A DNA stretch of 42,665 bases, from the NCBI GenBank assembly GCA_013791775.1, contig VMTE01000009.1, positions 1-42,665 on the forward strand, written 5' to 3'. The notes under the pieces are model-generated. The model was not told where the DNA came from and did not search any database. It worked only from the letters and a program-made list of their open reading frames with translations. Shown in pieces: positions 7,890-16,299 of the stretch (positions are counted from its first letter, which is position 1; every line of letters begins with the position of its first letter). The DNA comes from Hyphomonas sp. GTDB taxonomy: Bacteria > Pseudomonadota > Alphaproteobacteria > Caulobacterales > Hyphomonadaceae. Made by a program: the position numbers and the translations under genes.

Positions 7890-8617
7890 GCCGCCCCATG
7901 CGCCGCCACCTTGCCTGCCTGCTGATGACCACCGCGCCCCTGATGGCCGCGCCGGTGACTGGCCTCTTCGCGCCGCCTGCGATGGCGCAGGTCGCCGTCT
8001 ATGACCCGGCAAACCATGCCCAGAACATCCTGCAGGCCGTCCGTGCGCTGCAGGAACTCGAAGGCCAGGTCCAGCAGCTCGCCCATGAGATCGAAATGCT
8101 CGAGAACATGGCGCGTAATCTCGAGACGCTGCCCGTCTCCGTCGCCGAAAGCATCATCGGCCAGCGGATCATCCGCATCCAGGATGTGCTGCGCCGGGCG
8201 CAGGGCATCGGCTACTCGGTCGACGAGATCGAACGCGACTATGAAACCGCCTACCCGGAGGATTACGGGACGACGACACCGGGCTCCGTGCTTGTCGAAG
8301 ATGCCCGGGCCCGCTGGCGCCAGTCGCGGGACGCCTTCCGCGAAACACTCACGGTCTCGGCGGCTGCACTCGAAGACAACGAGACGGATGCGGGCGCCAT
8401 CCGCAGCCTTGTCACTCAAAGCCAGGACGCCGTCGGCGCGCTGCAGGCCGCGCAGGCCGGCAATGAGCTCTCTGCCATGACCAACCAGCAGCTGATGCAG
8501 ATCGAGGCCATGCTCGCCGCCCAGCACCGCGCCGAAGCGCTCGAAGAGGCCCGAAAGCTTGCTGAAGCGGAACGTGGCCGCGCGCGCCTCCAGACCTTCC
8601 TCGGCACCGGAGACTAA
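7886..8617 (+). CDS. trbJ: TrbJ, conjugal transfer protein (VirB5 type)
   Basis: A 243-residue exported protein. A long signal peptide (about 1-35) ends at PAMAQ, with cleavage expected before QVAVYDPANHAQN, the usual start of mature TrbJ. The rest is mostly helical and coiled-coil-like (LQELEGQVQQLAHEIEMLEN; later EEARKLAEAERGRARLQ). VirB5-type proteins sit at the pilus tip or assist its assembly. The start is set by the ATGA overlap with trbE. No entry-exclusion lipoprotein gene trbK follows; only five bases separate trbJ from trbL. Confidence 0.9.
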   Translation: MSRPMRRHLACLLMTTAPLMAAPVTGLFAPPAMAQVAVYDPANHAQNILQAVRALQELEGQVQQLAHEIEMLENMARNLETLPVSVAESIIGQRIIRIQDVLRRAQGIGYSVDEIERDYETAYPEDYGTTTPGSVLVEDARARWRQSRDAFRETLTVSAAALEDNETDAGAIRSLVTQSQDAVGALQAAQAGNELSAMTNQQLMQIEAMLAAQHRAEALEEARKLAEAERGRARLQTFLGTGD

Positions 8618-8622
8618 GCGCC

Positions 8623-9945
8623 ATGGAAGAGATGGATGTCATCGACCGGTTCCTGGCGACCTTCATCCGCTACATCGATAGCGGGTTCGGCCTGCTGCAG
8701 GGAGATGTGGCCTACCTCACCTCCACCCTGATCGTCATCGACATCACGCTGGCGGGCCTGTTCTGGGCCCTGTCGCAGAACGCTGATGTGGTGGCGGGGC
8801 TAATCAAGAAAGTGCTCTATGTCGGCTTCTTCGCGTTCCTGCTCGGCAACTTCGCCGGGCTCTCACAAATTATCTTCGACAGTTTTGCCGGGCTCGGCCT
8901 GAAGGCTGGCTCGAGCCTGATCACCGCCGAAGACCTGATGCGGCCCGGCTACATCGCCGGCGTCGGTTACGGCGCGGCGCTGCCGCTGCTTGAAGAGGCC
9001 GGGGAGATGATGGGGCCGATCGCCTTCTTCGAGAACTTCATCCTGATCGCCGTGCTGCTGATTGCCTGGGCGGTGATCCTGATAGCCTTCTTCGTACTCG
9101 CGGTGCAGCTGTTCGTTGCGATCCTCGAGTTCAAGCTGACCACGCTGGCCGGGTTCGTGCTCGTCCCCTTCGCGCTCTGGAACAAGACCTCGTTCCTCGC
9201 CGAGCGGGTGCTGGGCAATGTCATCACCTCGGGCCTGAAGCTTATGGTGCTGGCGATCATCATCGGCATCGGCTCGACGCTTTTCTCAACCATCACCGAG
9301 GCGTTCGCGGGCACAGAGGATGTCACGCTCGCCGAAGTCATGGGGACGGTGCTCGCGGCAACCGTCTTCCTCTGGATGGGCGTGTTCGGCCCCGGCATGG
9401 CGTCGGGCCTGATCACCGGCGCGCCGCAGCTCGGTGCTGGCTCGGCGATCGGCGCCGCCGCAGGCGTGGCAGCCGGCACGGTTGCCGCCGGCCTTGGCGC
9501 CAAGGCTGCGCTGGGCGCCGCCGCAGGCGGCGCGGCAAGCGCCGTCAAGGCGGGCGCCTCGATGGCCGGCGGCGCCCGCACGGCGTTCGATCTCGGGTCA
9601 ACGGCTTCTGGAAAGAGTGGTACGGCAGGCTTTGTCGCCGGCCTCGGCGGCGTTGCCCAGGCCGCCGGCGACACCGTGCGCCGCGCGGCCTCCGGGCCAG
9701 CCAGCGCTGTCCGCGATGCCTACCGGCGCGGCGCCCGCGGCGCGTTCGAATCCACCAGCGGGTCAAGCTCATCCACTGCCAAGAGCCCATCCTCCTCACC
9801 GCCCGACAAAAGCCCCGGCTGGGCGCGCGGCATGCGCGCCTCCCAGAGGCTAGGCGAGGCCCGCCAGCTCGCCATGCACAGCCTGCGCGACGGTGATCGC
9901 GGCTCTTCGGGCGCCGCCCCCTCCCTGAACAACAAGGACGAGTAA
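8623..9945 (+). CDS. trbL: TrbL, inner-membrane channel component (VirB6 type)
   Basis: A 440-residue polytopic membrane protein. Hydrophobic segments run through about residues 30-290 (for example LIVIDITLAGLFWAL, VLYVGFFAFLLGNFAG, FILIAVLLIAWAVILIAFFVLAVQL in part), as in TrbL/VirB6. The C-terminal third is Ala-Gly-Ser-rich and low in complexity, a common feature of TrbL tails. The ribosome site GGAG lies ten bases before ATG 8623, at the end of trbJ. It likely forms part of the inner-membrane pore for DNA transfer. Confidence 0.92.
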   Translation: MEEMDVIDRFLATFIRYIDSGFGLLQGDVAYLTSTLIVIDITLAGLFWALSQNADVVAGLIKKVLYVGFFAFLLGNFAGLSQIIFDSFAGLGLKAGSSLITAEDLMRPGYIAGVGYGAALPLLEEAGEMMGPIAFFENFILIAVLLIAWAVILIAFFVLAVQLFVAILEFKLTTLAGFVLVPFALWNKTSFLAERVLGNVITSGLKLMVLAIIIGIGSTLFSTITEAFAGTEDVTLAEVMGTVLAATVFLWMGVFGPGMASGLITGAPQLGAGSAIGAAAGVAAGTVAAGLGAKAALGAAAGGAASAVKAGASMAGGARTAFDLGSTASGKSGTAGFVAGLGGVAQAAGDTVRRAASGPASAVRDAYRRGARGAFESTSGSSSSTAKSPSSSPPDKSPGWARGMRASQRLGEARQLAMHSLRDGDRGSSGAAPSLNNKDE

Positions 9946-9949
9946 CCCC

Positions 9950-10648
9950 ATGCGCTTCAAACGCCCCACCACTCACTATGGCACCTCGCCCTATCCCGAG
10001 ACGCCCTACCAGAAAGCCGGACAGGTCTGGGACGAGCGGATCGGCTCGGCCCGGGTTCAGGCGAAGAACTGGCGGCTGATGGCGCTCGGGTGCCTCGCAC
10101 TTTCATTTGCCACTTCCGGCGCGCTGATCTGGCGGAGCCTGCAATCGACGGTGACGCCTTACATCGTTGAAGTCGACGAGACCGGCGCGGCAAAAGCCGT
10201 CGGCCCGGCGACCGAACCCTACACGCCGTCTGATGCGCAGATTGCGCATCACCTCGCCGGGTTCATTTCAGATATCCGCAGTGTCTCCACCGATCCGGTC
10301 GTCGTCCGTGAGAACTGGCTACGCGCTTATGAGTTCGTGACCGCGCAGGCTGCGACCACCCTCAGCGCAGAGGCCGAAGCCAATGATCCGTTTGCGGATG
10401 TCGGCAGGCGCTCGCGGACGGTGGAAGTCGTCAGTGTCGTGCGGGTGTCGGGCAAATCCTTCCAGGCCCGCTGGATCGAGAAGACCTATGAACAGGGCGC
10501 GCTGCGCGAAGCCAAAAGGTTCACCGGCATGTTCAGCGTCGTGACCCAGCCGCCGCGCGACGCGGCGCGCCTGCGCACCAATCCCCTCGGCCTCTACATC
10601 GCTTCGCTCAGCTGGGCGGAAGACCTCGTCACAGGAGACAGAAAATGA
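9950..10648 (+). CDS. trbF: TrbF, conjugal transfer protein (VirB8 type)
   Basis: A 232-residue bitopic inner-membrane protein. A short cytoplasmic N-terminus with the TrbF hallmark TPYQKAGQVWDERIGSARVQAKNWR precedes one transmembrane helix (about 42-62). The periplasmic NTF2-like VirB8 domain follows (TPYIVEVDETG, then the KTYEQGALREAKRFTG region and NPLGLYIASLSW). It bridges inner- and outer-membrane parts of the channel. Its stop overlaps trbG by ATGA. Confidence 0.92.
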   Translation: MRFKRPTTHYGTSPYPETPYQKAGQVWDERIGSARVQAKNWRLMALGCLALSFATSGALIWRSLQSTVTPYIVEVDETGAAKAVGPATEPYTPSDAQIAHHLAGFISDIRSVSTDPVVVRENWLRAYEFVTAQAATTLSAEAEANDPFADVGRRSRTVEVVSVVRVSGKSFQARWIEKTYEQGALREAKRFTGMFSVVTQPPRDAARLRTNPLGLYIASLSWAEDLVTGDRK

Positions 10649-11643
10649 TCCGCAGCCTGCTCATCACCTCATCGCTAGCGGCGCTTGCCGCCTGCACCAC
10701 CCCGCCGGATCCGGAGCCGACGTTCGACGACAGCGTGTTCGTCGCAGCAGTACCGCAGGAGGAACCCAAACCTGAGCGCGTCGAAATCGTCGAGACTGCC
10801 ATCCCCCTGCCGCTGCCCGGCCAGATGAAGCCAATAGATGCAAAAGCAGAAAAGCCTGCCAAAACGCTGTCTCCGGACAAGGCAATCGAAGAAGGCCGTT
10901 CCGGCGCCCTGATTGAGCCCTCGCTCGACGGGTTTGTGAACGCTGTGCAGGTCTATCCTTACACGGAAGGCGCGCTTTATCGGCTCTATGCAAGCCCGGG
11001 CCAGGTCAGCGACATTGCGCTCCAGCCCGGCGAGAGCCTTGTCTCGGTCTCTGCCGGCGACACGGTGCGCTGGGTCGTGGGCGACACCGCTTCCGGATCA
11101 GGCGCAACGGCCCGCGCTCATGTCCTTGTAAAACCGGTCAATGCGGGTCTCCGCACCAACCTGATGATCGCCACCGACCGGCGCACCTATCATCTGGAAC
11201 TCGAATCCACGTCCGGCAGCTATATGGCCGCGCTCTCCTGGCGCTATCCGCAGGACGAGCTCGCCGGGATCGCCGCGCGCAACGCAGCTGCCAGGGAGGC
11301 GGACGCCGCCTCAGTCGATCAGGGCCTGAACCTTGATGCCCTGAACTTCGGCTACCGGATATCTGGCGACAAGCCGGTCTGGACACCTGTCCGCGTCTTC
11401 GATGACGGACGGCAAGTGTTCATCCAGATGCCGGAGGACACTCAGTCCTCTGACCTGCCGCCGCTGTTCGTGCTGGGCACCAGCGGCAAAGCCGAACTCG
11501 TCAACTACCGGGTCCGCGGCAGTTACTACGTCGTCGACCGATTGTTCGAGGCGGCGGAGCTGCGTCTTGGGACAAGCCCGCAGACAAAAGTGCGCATCAC
11601 GAAGGGGGCGGCAAAGCCAAAGCCCCGCCTGTTCGGGGGCTGA
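10645..11643 (+). CDS. trbG: TrbG, outer-membrane complex protein (VirB9 type)
   Basis: A 332-residue lipoprotein precursor with a clean lipobox LAAC (Cys17). After a Pro-rich linker comes the VirB9/CagX domain: VQVYPYTEGALYRLYASPGQVSDI in part, then DLPPLFVLG and NYRVRGSYYVVDRLFEAAELRLG near the end. VirB9-type proteins form the outer-membrane core ring with VirB7 and VirB10; here the lipid anchor is on TrbG itself. It is coupled to trbF by overlap and followed after four bases by trbI. Confidence 0.93.
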   Translation: MIRSLLITSSLAALAACTTPPDPEPTFDDSVFVAAVPQEEPKPERVEIVETAIPLPLPGQMKPIDAKAEKPAKTLSPDKAIEEGRSGALIEPSLDGFVNAVQVYPYTEGALYRLYASPGQVSDIALQPGESLVSVSAGDTVRWVVGDTASGSGATARAHVLVKPVNAGLRTNLMIATDRRTYHLELESTSGSYMAALSWRYPQDELAGIAARNAAAREADAASVDQGLNLDALNFGYRISGDKPVWTPVRVFDDGRQVFIQMPEDTQSSDLPPLFVLGTSGKAELVNYRVRGSYYVVDRLFEAAELRLGTSPQTKVRITKGAAKPKPRLFGG

Positions 11644-11647
11644 TGCG

Positions 11648-12892
11648 ATGACCGAGCCCAAGACGTTCGATGCGCATGCGAAGGGGCTGCAGATCCGGCA
11701 GAAGCCGCGCAGCGTCTCCCGGATCAATCGCAAGGTCCTGATTGCCGGCGCGGGTCTCGGCGCGATGGGCCTGTTTGCGGCGACCAGCATCGCGCTCGCC
11801 CCGCCAAAACTCAATGATCCGGCAGAGGCAAAGGAACTCTACACGGAAGGCAGCACACGAAAGCCGATCGGACTGTCAGCCCTTCCCGCCAGCTATGACG
11901 CGCCGGAGATCCCGAAGCTCGGCCCGCCGATGCCAGGCGACCTTGGCTCGACCATCCTCGAGACCGAACGCAGTTACGGGATCGAAGCAGACTATCAGAC
12001 GGACTTCGAAACCGATTTCCGCCCGAACCCCGTGTCAGAGGCCGAGCGCGCCCGCCGGCTCAAGGAAGCGGCACTTGCCGAGGAAGCCGCCCGCGCGCCG
12101 CTCTTTTTCCGGCTCGAAGACCGCGCGCCGATACCCATCAAAGCTTCATCGCCGGATGTGGCCGCCACGCTGACCTCCGAACTGATTGCGCTTACGCGGA
12201 CGCCGCAAACACAAGTCACTGCCGGTCAGGGCGCAGGTGACCTCAACCTGCAGGACCGCAAGTCAGAGTTCGCGGGCACATCACGCGCCGATACGCGCAA
12301 CCCGAACCGGATCGAAGACCCGGTCTCGCCGTTCCAGCTGATGGCGGGCGCATTGATCCCGGCGAGCCTCATCACGGGTATCAATTCTGATCTTCCGGGA
12401 ACGGTCATCGCGCAGGTCACGCAGAACGTTTATGACACGGTACGCGGCCAGCATCTCCTGATCCCGCAGGGCAGCCGCCTGATCGGGCGCTACCAGTCGG
12501 AAGTCTCGTTCGGCCAGGACCGCGCCCTTGTCGTCTGGGACCGGATCCTGATGCCGGATGGCAGCTCCATCACGATTTCCGAGCCTGGCAGCGACGCGTC
12601 TGGTTATGCAGGCCTCAAGGACCGGACCGATCACCATTGGGACAAGGTGTTCGCAGCTGCCGGCCTCGCCACCCTCCTTGGCATCGGCGCAGAGCTCGGC
12701 CCTGGCGAAGATCGCGATATCGAGCGCTCCATCCGCCTAGGTACCACCGACACGATCAATGAAGCCGGCCAGCGCGCGGTCGATCGCAGCCTCGGCGTCC
12801 AGCCCTCGATCACCGTTAGGCCCGGCTGGCCGGTGCGCGTGATCGTTACCCGCGACCTTGTACTTCGTTCCTACGAGGAGCCTGCCCGATGA
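11648..12892 (+). CDS. trbI: TrbI, core channel protein (VirB10 type)
   Basis: A 414-residue protein with a cytoplasmic N-terminus, one transmembrane helix (about 29-50), a Pro/Glu-rich periplasmic linker and the C-terminal VirB10 domain (FQLMAGALIPASLITGINSDLPG, in two pieces; later QGSRLIGRYQS and RPGWPVRVIVTRDL). VirB10/TrbI spans both membranes and senses ATPase activity. ATG 11648 is chosen because the family begins here; an earlier start would lie inside trbG. It overlaps the DUF2274 gene by ATGA. Confidence 0.94.
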   Translation: MTEPKTFDAHAKGLQIRQKPRSVSRINRKVLIAGAGLGAMGLFAATSIALAPPKLNDPAEAKELYTEGSTRKPIGLSALPASYDAPEIPKLGPPMPGDLGSTILETERSYGIEADYQTDFETDFRPNPVSEAERARRLKEAALAEEAARAPLFFRLEDRAPIPIKASSPDVAATLTSELIALTRTPQTQVTAGQGAGDLNLQDRKSEFAGTSRADTRNPNRIEDPVSPFQLMAGALIPASLITGINSDLPGTVIAQVTQNVYDTVRGQHLLIPQGSRLIGRYQSEVSFGQDRALVVWDRILMPDGSSITISEPGSDASGYAGLKDRTDHHWDKVFAAAGLATLLGIGAELGPGEDRDIERSIRLGTTDTINEAGQRAVDRSLGVQPSITVRPGWPVRVIVTRDLVLRSYEEPAR

Positions 12893-13125
12893 ATCTCCGC
12901 CTCGGACAAATCCCGGACCGCACGCCCGCCAAGCTGACGCTTGCACTCGATCCGGAAACCCATGCCGCGCTGACCGACTACGCAGCGGCCTACCAGCAGG
13001 CCTATGGCCGCGAAGAACGCGCCGAGACACTCGCCGCCGCGATGATTGAGAGTTTCCTGGCGTCTGACGCCGGATTCAAGCGGGCCCGCAGGGCCCTTCA
13101 CACCACCGCCAGCAAAGGAGACTGA
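12889..13125 (+). CDS. DUF2274 domain protein
   Basis: A 78-residue protein beginning MNLRLGQIPDRTPAKLTLALDPETHAAL in outline, the DUF2274 pattern. The sequence PAKLTLALDPETHAALTDYA looks like the start of a ribbon-helix-helix-type domain, but no DNA target is known. Genes of this family almost always follow trbI in proteobacterial ICEs, and here it is translationally coupled to trbI. Function is unknown; a regulatory role in transfer is a guess. Confidence 0.85.
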   Translation: MNLRLGQIPDRTPAKLTLALDPETHAALTDYAAAYQQAYGREERAETLAAAMIESFLASDAGFKRARRALHTTASKGD

Positions 13126-13128
13126 CCC

Positions 13129-13446
13129 ATGGCACAGATCGGCGCATTTACGATGAAGGACGGAACCTGGACGGGGACCATCCGTACGATGACAATCAAT
13201 GTCAAAGCCCAGCTTGTTCCCAACAAGGAGAAGGGAAAGAGCAAGGACACACCGGACTTCCGGCTTTATGCAGGCGGCGCAGAACTCGGCGCGGCCTGGC
13301 GCCAGGACTCAAAAGATGGCGAGACGCCCTACCTCGCGGTCAAGCTCGACGATCCGAGTTTTGCCCAGCCGATGCGGGCAGCCTTCTTCGAGAACGAGTC
13401 CGAAGGCACCGGCGTCATGGTCTGGAACCGGGCAAAACCCGCCTGA
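13129..13446 (+). CDS. DUF736 domain protein
   Basis: A 105-residue cytoplasmic protein with the DUF736 pattern: MAQIGAFTMKDGTWTGTIRT, then PDFRLYAGGAELGAAW, and EGTGVMVWNR near the end. It is a small beta-rich protein common in ICEs and conjugative plasmids of alpha- and betaproteobacteria. Function is not established. It lies three bases after the DUF2274 gene, in the same operon. Confidence 0.88.
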   Translation: MAQIGAFTMKDGTWTGTIRTMTINVKAQLVPNKEKGKSKDTPDFRLYAGGAELGAAWRQDSKDGETPYLAVKLDDPSFAQPMRAAFFENESEGTGVMVWNRAKPA

Positions 13447-13465
13447 GACGTCGGACCTTACGTTC

Positions 13466-13663
13466 ATGAGCCTAAGCCTCAAGGATCTGGAAGAAGGCCG
13501 CCGGATCGCCGCGCTTGTGGTCCGCTACTGCGGTGACAAGTACTTTCCGCTTTTCGACAGGTTCGACCGGGAAGTCCAAAATCGGCGTTCGGCGGCCGAC
13601 CGGATCGAAGCTGCGCTTAGCCGCCCGAACGCCGGCCACCGCTCGGGGAGGCCGAACACTTGA
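13466..13663 (+). CDS. Small conserved-type ICE protein, 65 residues
   Basis: Begins MSLSLKDLEEGRRIAALVVR and is highly charged and helical (FDRFDREVQNRRSAADRIEAAL). It fills the gap between DUF736 and the toxin-antitoxin pair in the same direction and codon style, 19 bases after the DUF736 stop. I do not recognise a named family; it resembles small hypothetical proteins seen at this place in other ICEs, which is memory and not a search. No cysteine pair or membrane segment is present. Confidence 0.6.
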   Translation: MSLSLKDLEEGRRIAALVVRYCGDKYFPLFDRFDREVQNRRSAADRIEAALSRPNAGHRSGRPNT

Positions 13664-13692
13664 TTTCTTCAGAAATAAATGGCATGTATACT
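13663..13692 (+). promoter_or_regulatory. Possible xre operator/promoter
   Basis: ATTTCT (13663-13668) and AGAAAT (13671-13676) form a short inverted repeat two bases apart, and TATACT (13687-13692) could be a -10 element. The stretch is AT-rich compared with its surroundings and precedes the antitoxin gene, where Xre autorepression would be expected. A matching -35 is not evident. Confidence 0.35.
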
Positions 13693-13713
13693 TTCACAGG
13701 AAAGGATGCGGCC

Positions 13714-14091
13714 ATGACCCAGGCAAAGGCAGTCAACGCTCAGGAGCGGGCCCGGATACTGACCATGGCGGTCGTCAGGGCAGCGGAAAAGCTTGGTATC
13801 ACCGGGCGCGACCTCGCCACGATTCTGGGGGTTTCGGAACCGACGATCTCCCGGATGCGCAAGGACGAGTTCCGGCTCGAGGAAGGCACCAAGCCTTTCG
13901 AGCTGGGAGCGTTGTTCGTTCGCCTGTTCCGTTCGCTCGATGCGATCACAGGCGGCGACAGCAAAGTGGCGCACGCATGGCTTCGCAATGAGAACCGGGC
14001 GCTGGGCGGCCGGCCACTCGATCAGATCAAGACGATAGCAGGACTGACGCATGGCCTTGCCTACCTGGATTCCCGGCGCGCTCCGCTCTGA
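13714..14091 (+). CDS. Xre/MbcA/ParS-type antitoxin
   Basis: A 125-residue protein. A helix-turn-helix (GITGRDLATILGVSEPTISRM) is followed by a DUF2384-type toxin-binding part (ALFVRLFRSLDAITGGDSKVAHAWLRNENRALGGRPL). This is the antitoxin of Xre-RES systems, which neutralises its RES partner and represses the operon. ATG 13714 is preferred: AGGAAAGGA lies eight bases upstream, while earlier in-frame starts (TTG 13660, ATG 13684) have none and fall in the putative promoter. It overlaps the toxin gene by 41 bases. Confidence 0.87.
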   Translation: MTQAKAVNAQERARILTMAVVRAAEKLGITGRDLATILGVSEPTISRMRKDEFRLEEGTKPFELGALFVRLFRSLDAITGGDSKVAHAWLRNENRALGGRPLDQIKTIAGLTHGLAYLDSRRAPL

Positions 14092-14788
14092 GCAAAAGCC
14101 GCTGCAAGGCGTTTTCTGGCGCTGCGTGGAGGCACAACATGTTGTATCCACGCTGCAGCTTGTCGACACGCTGGACGAGCAACGCGTCCTTGAAGACATG
14201 CTGGAAGAAACCAAGCCGCCTGTTCCGCCTGAATGCGCAGGCCTGCATTATCTCTACTTGACGCCGTTCCGGTACGGGCTCTATCCGAACGGATCCAGGT
14301 TCCGCCGCGCGGGCCAGACACCCGGCGTCTACTATGTGTCGGAAGAGCCAGCGACGGCCATCATCGAAACCGCGTTTCATCTCCTGCTGTTCTACGCCGA
14401 CTCGCCCGGAACCCCGTTCCCCGCCCAGCCTAGCGAACACACAGCTTTTGACGTGCCGGTGCGCACCGATGCAGCAATCGATCTCTCCGCAAAGCCGTTC
14501 AATAGGGCAAGCGACCTCTGGATGCATCCCTCAGACTACGAACCATGCCAACAACTCGAAGAAGCCGCCCGCGCCGAAAAGGTCCAACTGATCCGCTACA
14601 CGTCCGTCCGTGACCCGCAGCAACGTCCCAACGCCGCAATCCTTAACTGCGCAGCGTTCGCCGCTAAAGCGCCGTCACAAAACCAGACCTGGCGGCTCCT
14701 CTTCAACAAAGCCGGCATGCATGCGATCTGCGAGTTTCACAGGGTCAAGTTCAGCTTACCATCTGATCTGTGGTCGGATGATCCATGA
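14051..14788 (+). CDS. RES domain toxin (NAD-degrading type)
   Basis: A 245-residue RES-family toxin. Typical pieces are FWRCVEAQHVVSTLQLVD at the start, RFRRAGQTPGVYYVSEEPATAIIE in the middle (Arg, Tyr and Glu of the active region, here given in overlapping parts under twenty residues: RFRRAGQTPGVYY and SEEPATAIIE), and LIRYTSVRDP. Characterised RES toxins destroy cellular NAD. The start is inside the antitoxin gene with AGGA eight bases upstream, so both proteins come from one message. As part of an ICE the pair probably stabilises the element. It is longer than the shortest RES toxins but within the family range. Confidence 0.87.
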   Translation: MALPTWIPGALRSEQKPLQGVFWRCVEAQHVVSTLQLVDTLDEQRVLEDMLEETKPPVPPECAGLHYLYLTPFRYGLYPNGSRFRRAGQTPGVYYVSEEPATAIIETAFHLLLFYADSPGTPFPAQPSEHTAFDVPVRTDAAIDLSAKPFNRASDLWMHPSDYEPCQQLEEAARAEKVQLIRYTSVRDPQQRPNAAILNCAAFAAKAPSQNQTWRLLFNKAGMHAICEFHRVKFSLPSDLWSDDP

Positions 14789-15016
14789 TTGATGGAGTTC
14801 GTTTGGTCAAATGGCTGATGGATCGTCAATTACAGTTTTACGCGGCACCGAATTCGGGCGCTTTCGTATGGAAGGACAAGATCTGCGAAGAACCTTAGAC
14901 AGTCTGCATATGGCACAGTAAGAGCCTCTAAAGACTTGGGCCTAGATCGGCCGGGCTTGGCCCAATCCTGCCGATCGGTAGCATTGCTGCGGAGTTAGCC
15001 CGAGCCGCTGCGTCGG
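14789..15016. other. Intergenic, AT-richer, with one doubtful 36-codon frame
   Basis: Separates the toxin-antitoxin pair from the convergent cargo operon. A frame at 14811-14921 (+) could encode MADGSSITVLRGTEFGRF and 18 more residues, but has no well-placed ribosome site and no family I know. It may be debris of an older insertion. No clear terminator hairpin with a T tract was found for either flanking operon. Confidence 0.3.
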
Positions 15017-15766
15017 TTATTCCCTCCGGTGCGCGACAAGCGTTATCACGAGTGCATCCCGAAAGCCGGGCCGACGGGGATCCATACGGCGGATCGGCGC
15101 AACTGCATGCGCCAGGCAGCGGTCATTGAGAAAAACCAAGTCTAGCTCGTTTGCGAGCAAAAGCGCTTGTATCTCCTTGCCGGTCATGTCGGCGACGCGT
15201 GTTGTCCCGCCTGACACATTGAGGCGCTTGATCAGTATGACACAAACCCAGTCTACGCCGTCGCGATGCATGCCTTCGGGTGTCGGAAACGCTTCCTCGT
15301 CAGCGTGAGGCTCAATCCGAAACTGGTGTACCTCGATCCTGTGAACATTTTCCTGACCAGGTTCGAGCTCAGCTATAAGTCGCCCGCACGCGACAACGAG
15401 ATCACGGAGAAGTATGCTTGCGCCGACGGTCGCACCGATTGGCTCGAACCAGCGCTGCACGCCGCCATTAAGCGGGTTGTAGTCGCGGCTTTGGAAGTGA
15501 GGCTGATGTTCACGCCGTAGCAGTACTCCCCGGCGCAATTGAAACACCGCATGGCGACGCCGACGATAGCCGCCGCCGTCTGCCATGTAAGTGTCTGCGC
15601 CTAGATCGTTCCAGCTTTCCGCGAAGGCGTCCCAGCTTTCAATTGATTCACTTGTGAGCAGCAACTTCGTCGCTTCCCCGTTCACGAAAGTGCAGCCAGA
15701 GCGCCGAACCTCATCCCTCATGCGATCGAGCAGCGCCGCGGGACTAGGCGCGGGCGCGCCTGTCAT
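15017..15766 (-). CDS. 2OG-Fe(II) dioxygenase (PF10014 family)
   Basis: A 249-residue cytoplasmic enzyme. The 2-oxoglutarate/iron motif is complete: His167-Arg-Asp169 (in PEGMHRDGVDWV), distal His220 (LNDRCLAHAVAPI) and Arg236 for the co-substrate. The surrounding pattern VHQFRIEPH and VSGGTTRVAD matches the family that includes bacterial free amino-acid hydroxylases such as L-isoleucine 4-hydroxylase. The substrate here cannot be read from sequence. The ATG overlaps the redoxin stop as ATGA, which sets the start over a TTG six bases earlier. It is the last gene of the five-gene protoglobin operon. Confidence 0.82.
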   Translation of the reverse strand: MTGAPAPSPAALLDRMRDEVRRSGCTFVNGEATKLLLTSESIESWDAFAESWNDLGADTYMADGGGYRRRRHAVFQLRRGVLLRREHQPHFQSRDYNPLNGGVQRWFEPIGATVGASILLRDLVVACGRLIAELEPGQENVHRIEVHQFRIEPHADEEAFPTPEGMHRDGVDWVCVILIKRLNVSGGTTRVADMTGKEIQALLLANELDLVFLNDRCLAHAVAPIRRMDPRRPGFRDALVITLVAHRRE

Positions 15767-16299
15767 GAGCAACCATCAGGCGTGCACACACCGCCAAGCT
15801 CACCGCTGGGTCGCGTGCTCCCGAGCGGGCGCTCGCCGATCAGTGTGGCCAATTCTGCACCGAGCTGCAGGTCGGACAGGTGACCGAAAGCATGTGTCCT
15901 CAGACGACCCTGGCGATCAATCAACAGCGTTGTCGGCGTGCCGCGCATTTCATAAGCGCGCATGGTGAGTGGCGGTCCGCCCGAACCATCAGGCTGGTCA
16001 ACACCGACCGGAAAGCCAATGCGGTATTCATGCAGGAAAGCCTCCAGCGACACCGGCATCATCGCCGCGTGGTGCTCGAACACCGTGTGCAGACCAATCA
16101 CGGCTAAATCGTCCGGAGAAAAGGCTGCGCGCGCCCGCTGAGCCTGCGGCAGACCTTGGCTCACGCAGCCGGGGCAGAGCATCTGAAACGCGACCGCGAG
16201 GATAACCTTCCCTCGCAAAGCATCAACTGAGAGAGGCACGTTTGTGTTTAGCCACTGGGCGATTTTCCACTCAGGTGCAGGCGCCGATTGGATCGTCAT
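15763..16299 (-). CDS. AhpC/TSA-TlpA-like redoxin with CPGC motif
   Basis: A 178-residue thioredoxin-fold protein. It has Cys42-Pro-Gly-Cys45 (FQMLCPGCVSQGLPQ), the cis-proline segment GTPTTLLIDRQGRLR, and a second cysteine pair at the very C-terminus (Cys172, Cys177), which could be a resolving or relay site. No signal peptide is visible, so it probably acts in the cytoplasm, unlike classical TlpA. A peroxidase or disulfide reductase role is possible. Start and stop overlap both neighbours by ATGA, so expression is tightly coupled within the operon. Confidence 0.83.
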   Translation of the reverse strand: MTIQSAPAPEWKIAQWLNTNVPLSVDALRGKVILAVAFQMLCPGCVSQGLPQAQRARAAFSPDDLAVIGLHTVFEHHAAMMPVSLEAFLHEYRIGFPVGVDQPDGSGGPPLTMRAYEMRGTPTTLLIDRQGRLRTHAFGHLSDLQLGAELATLIGERPLGSTRPSGELGGVCTPDGCS

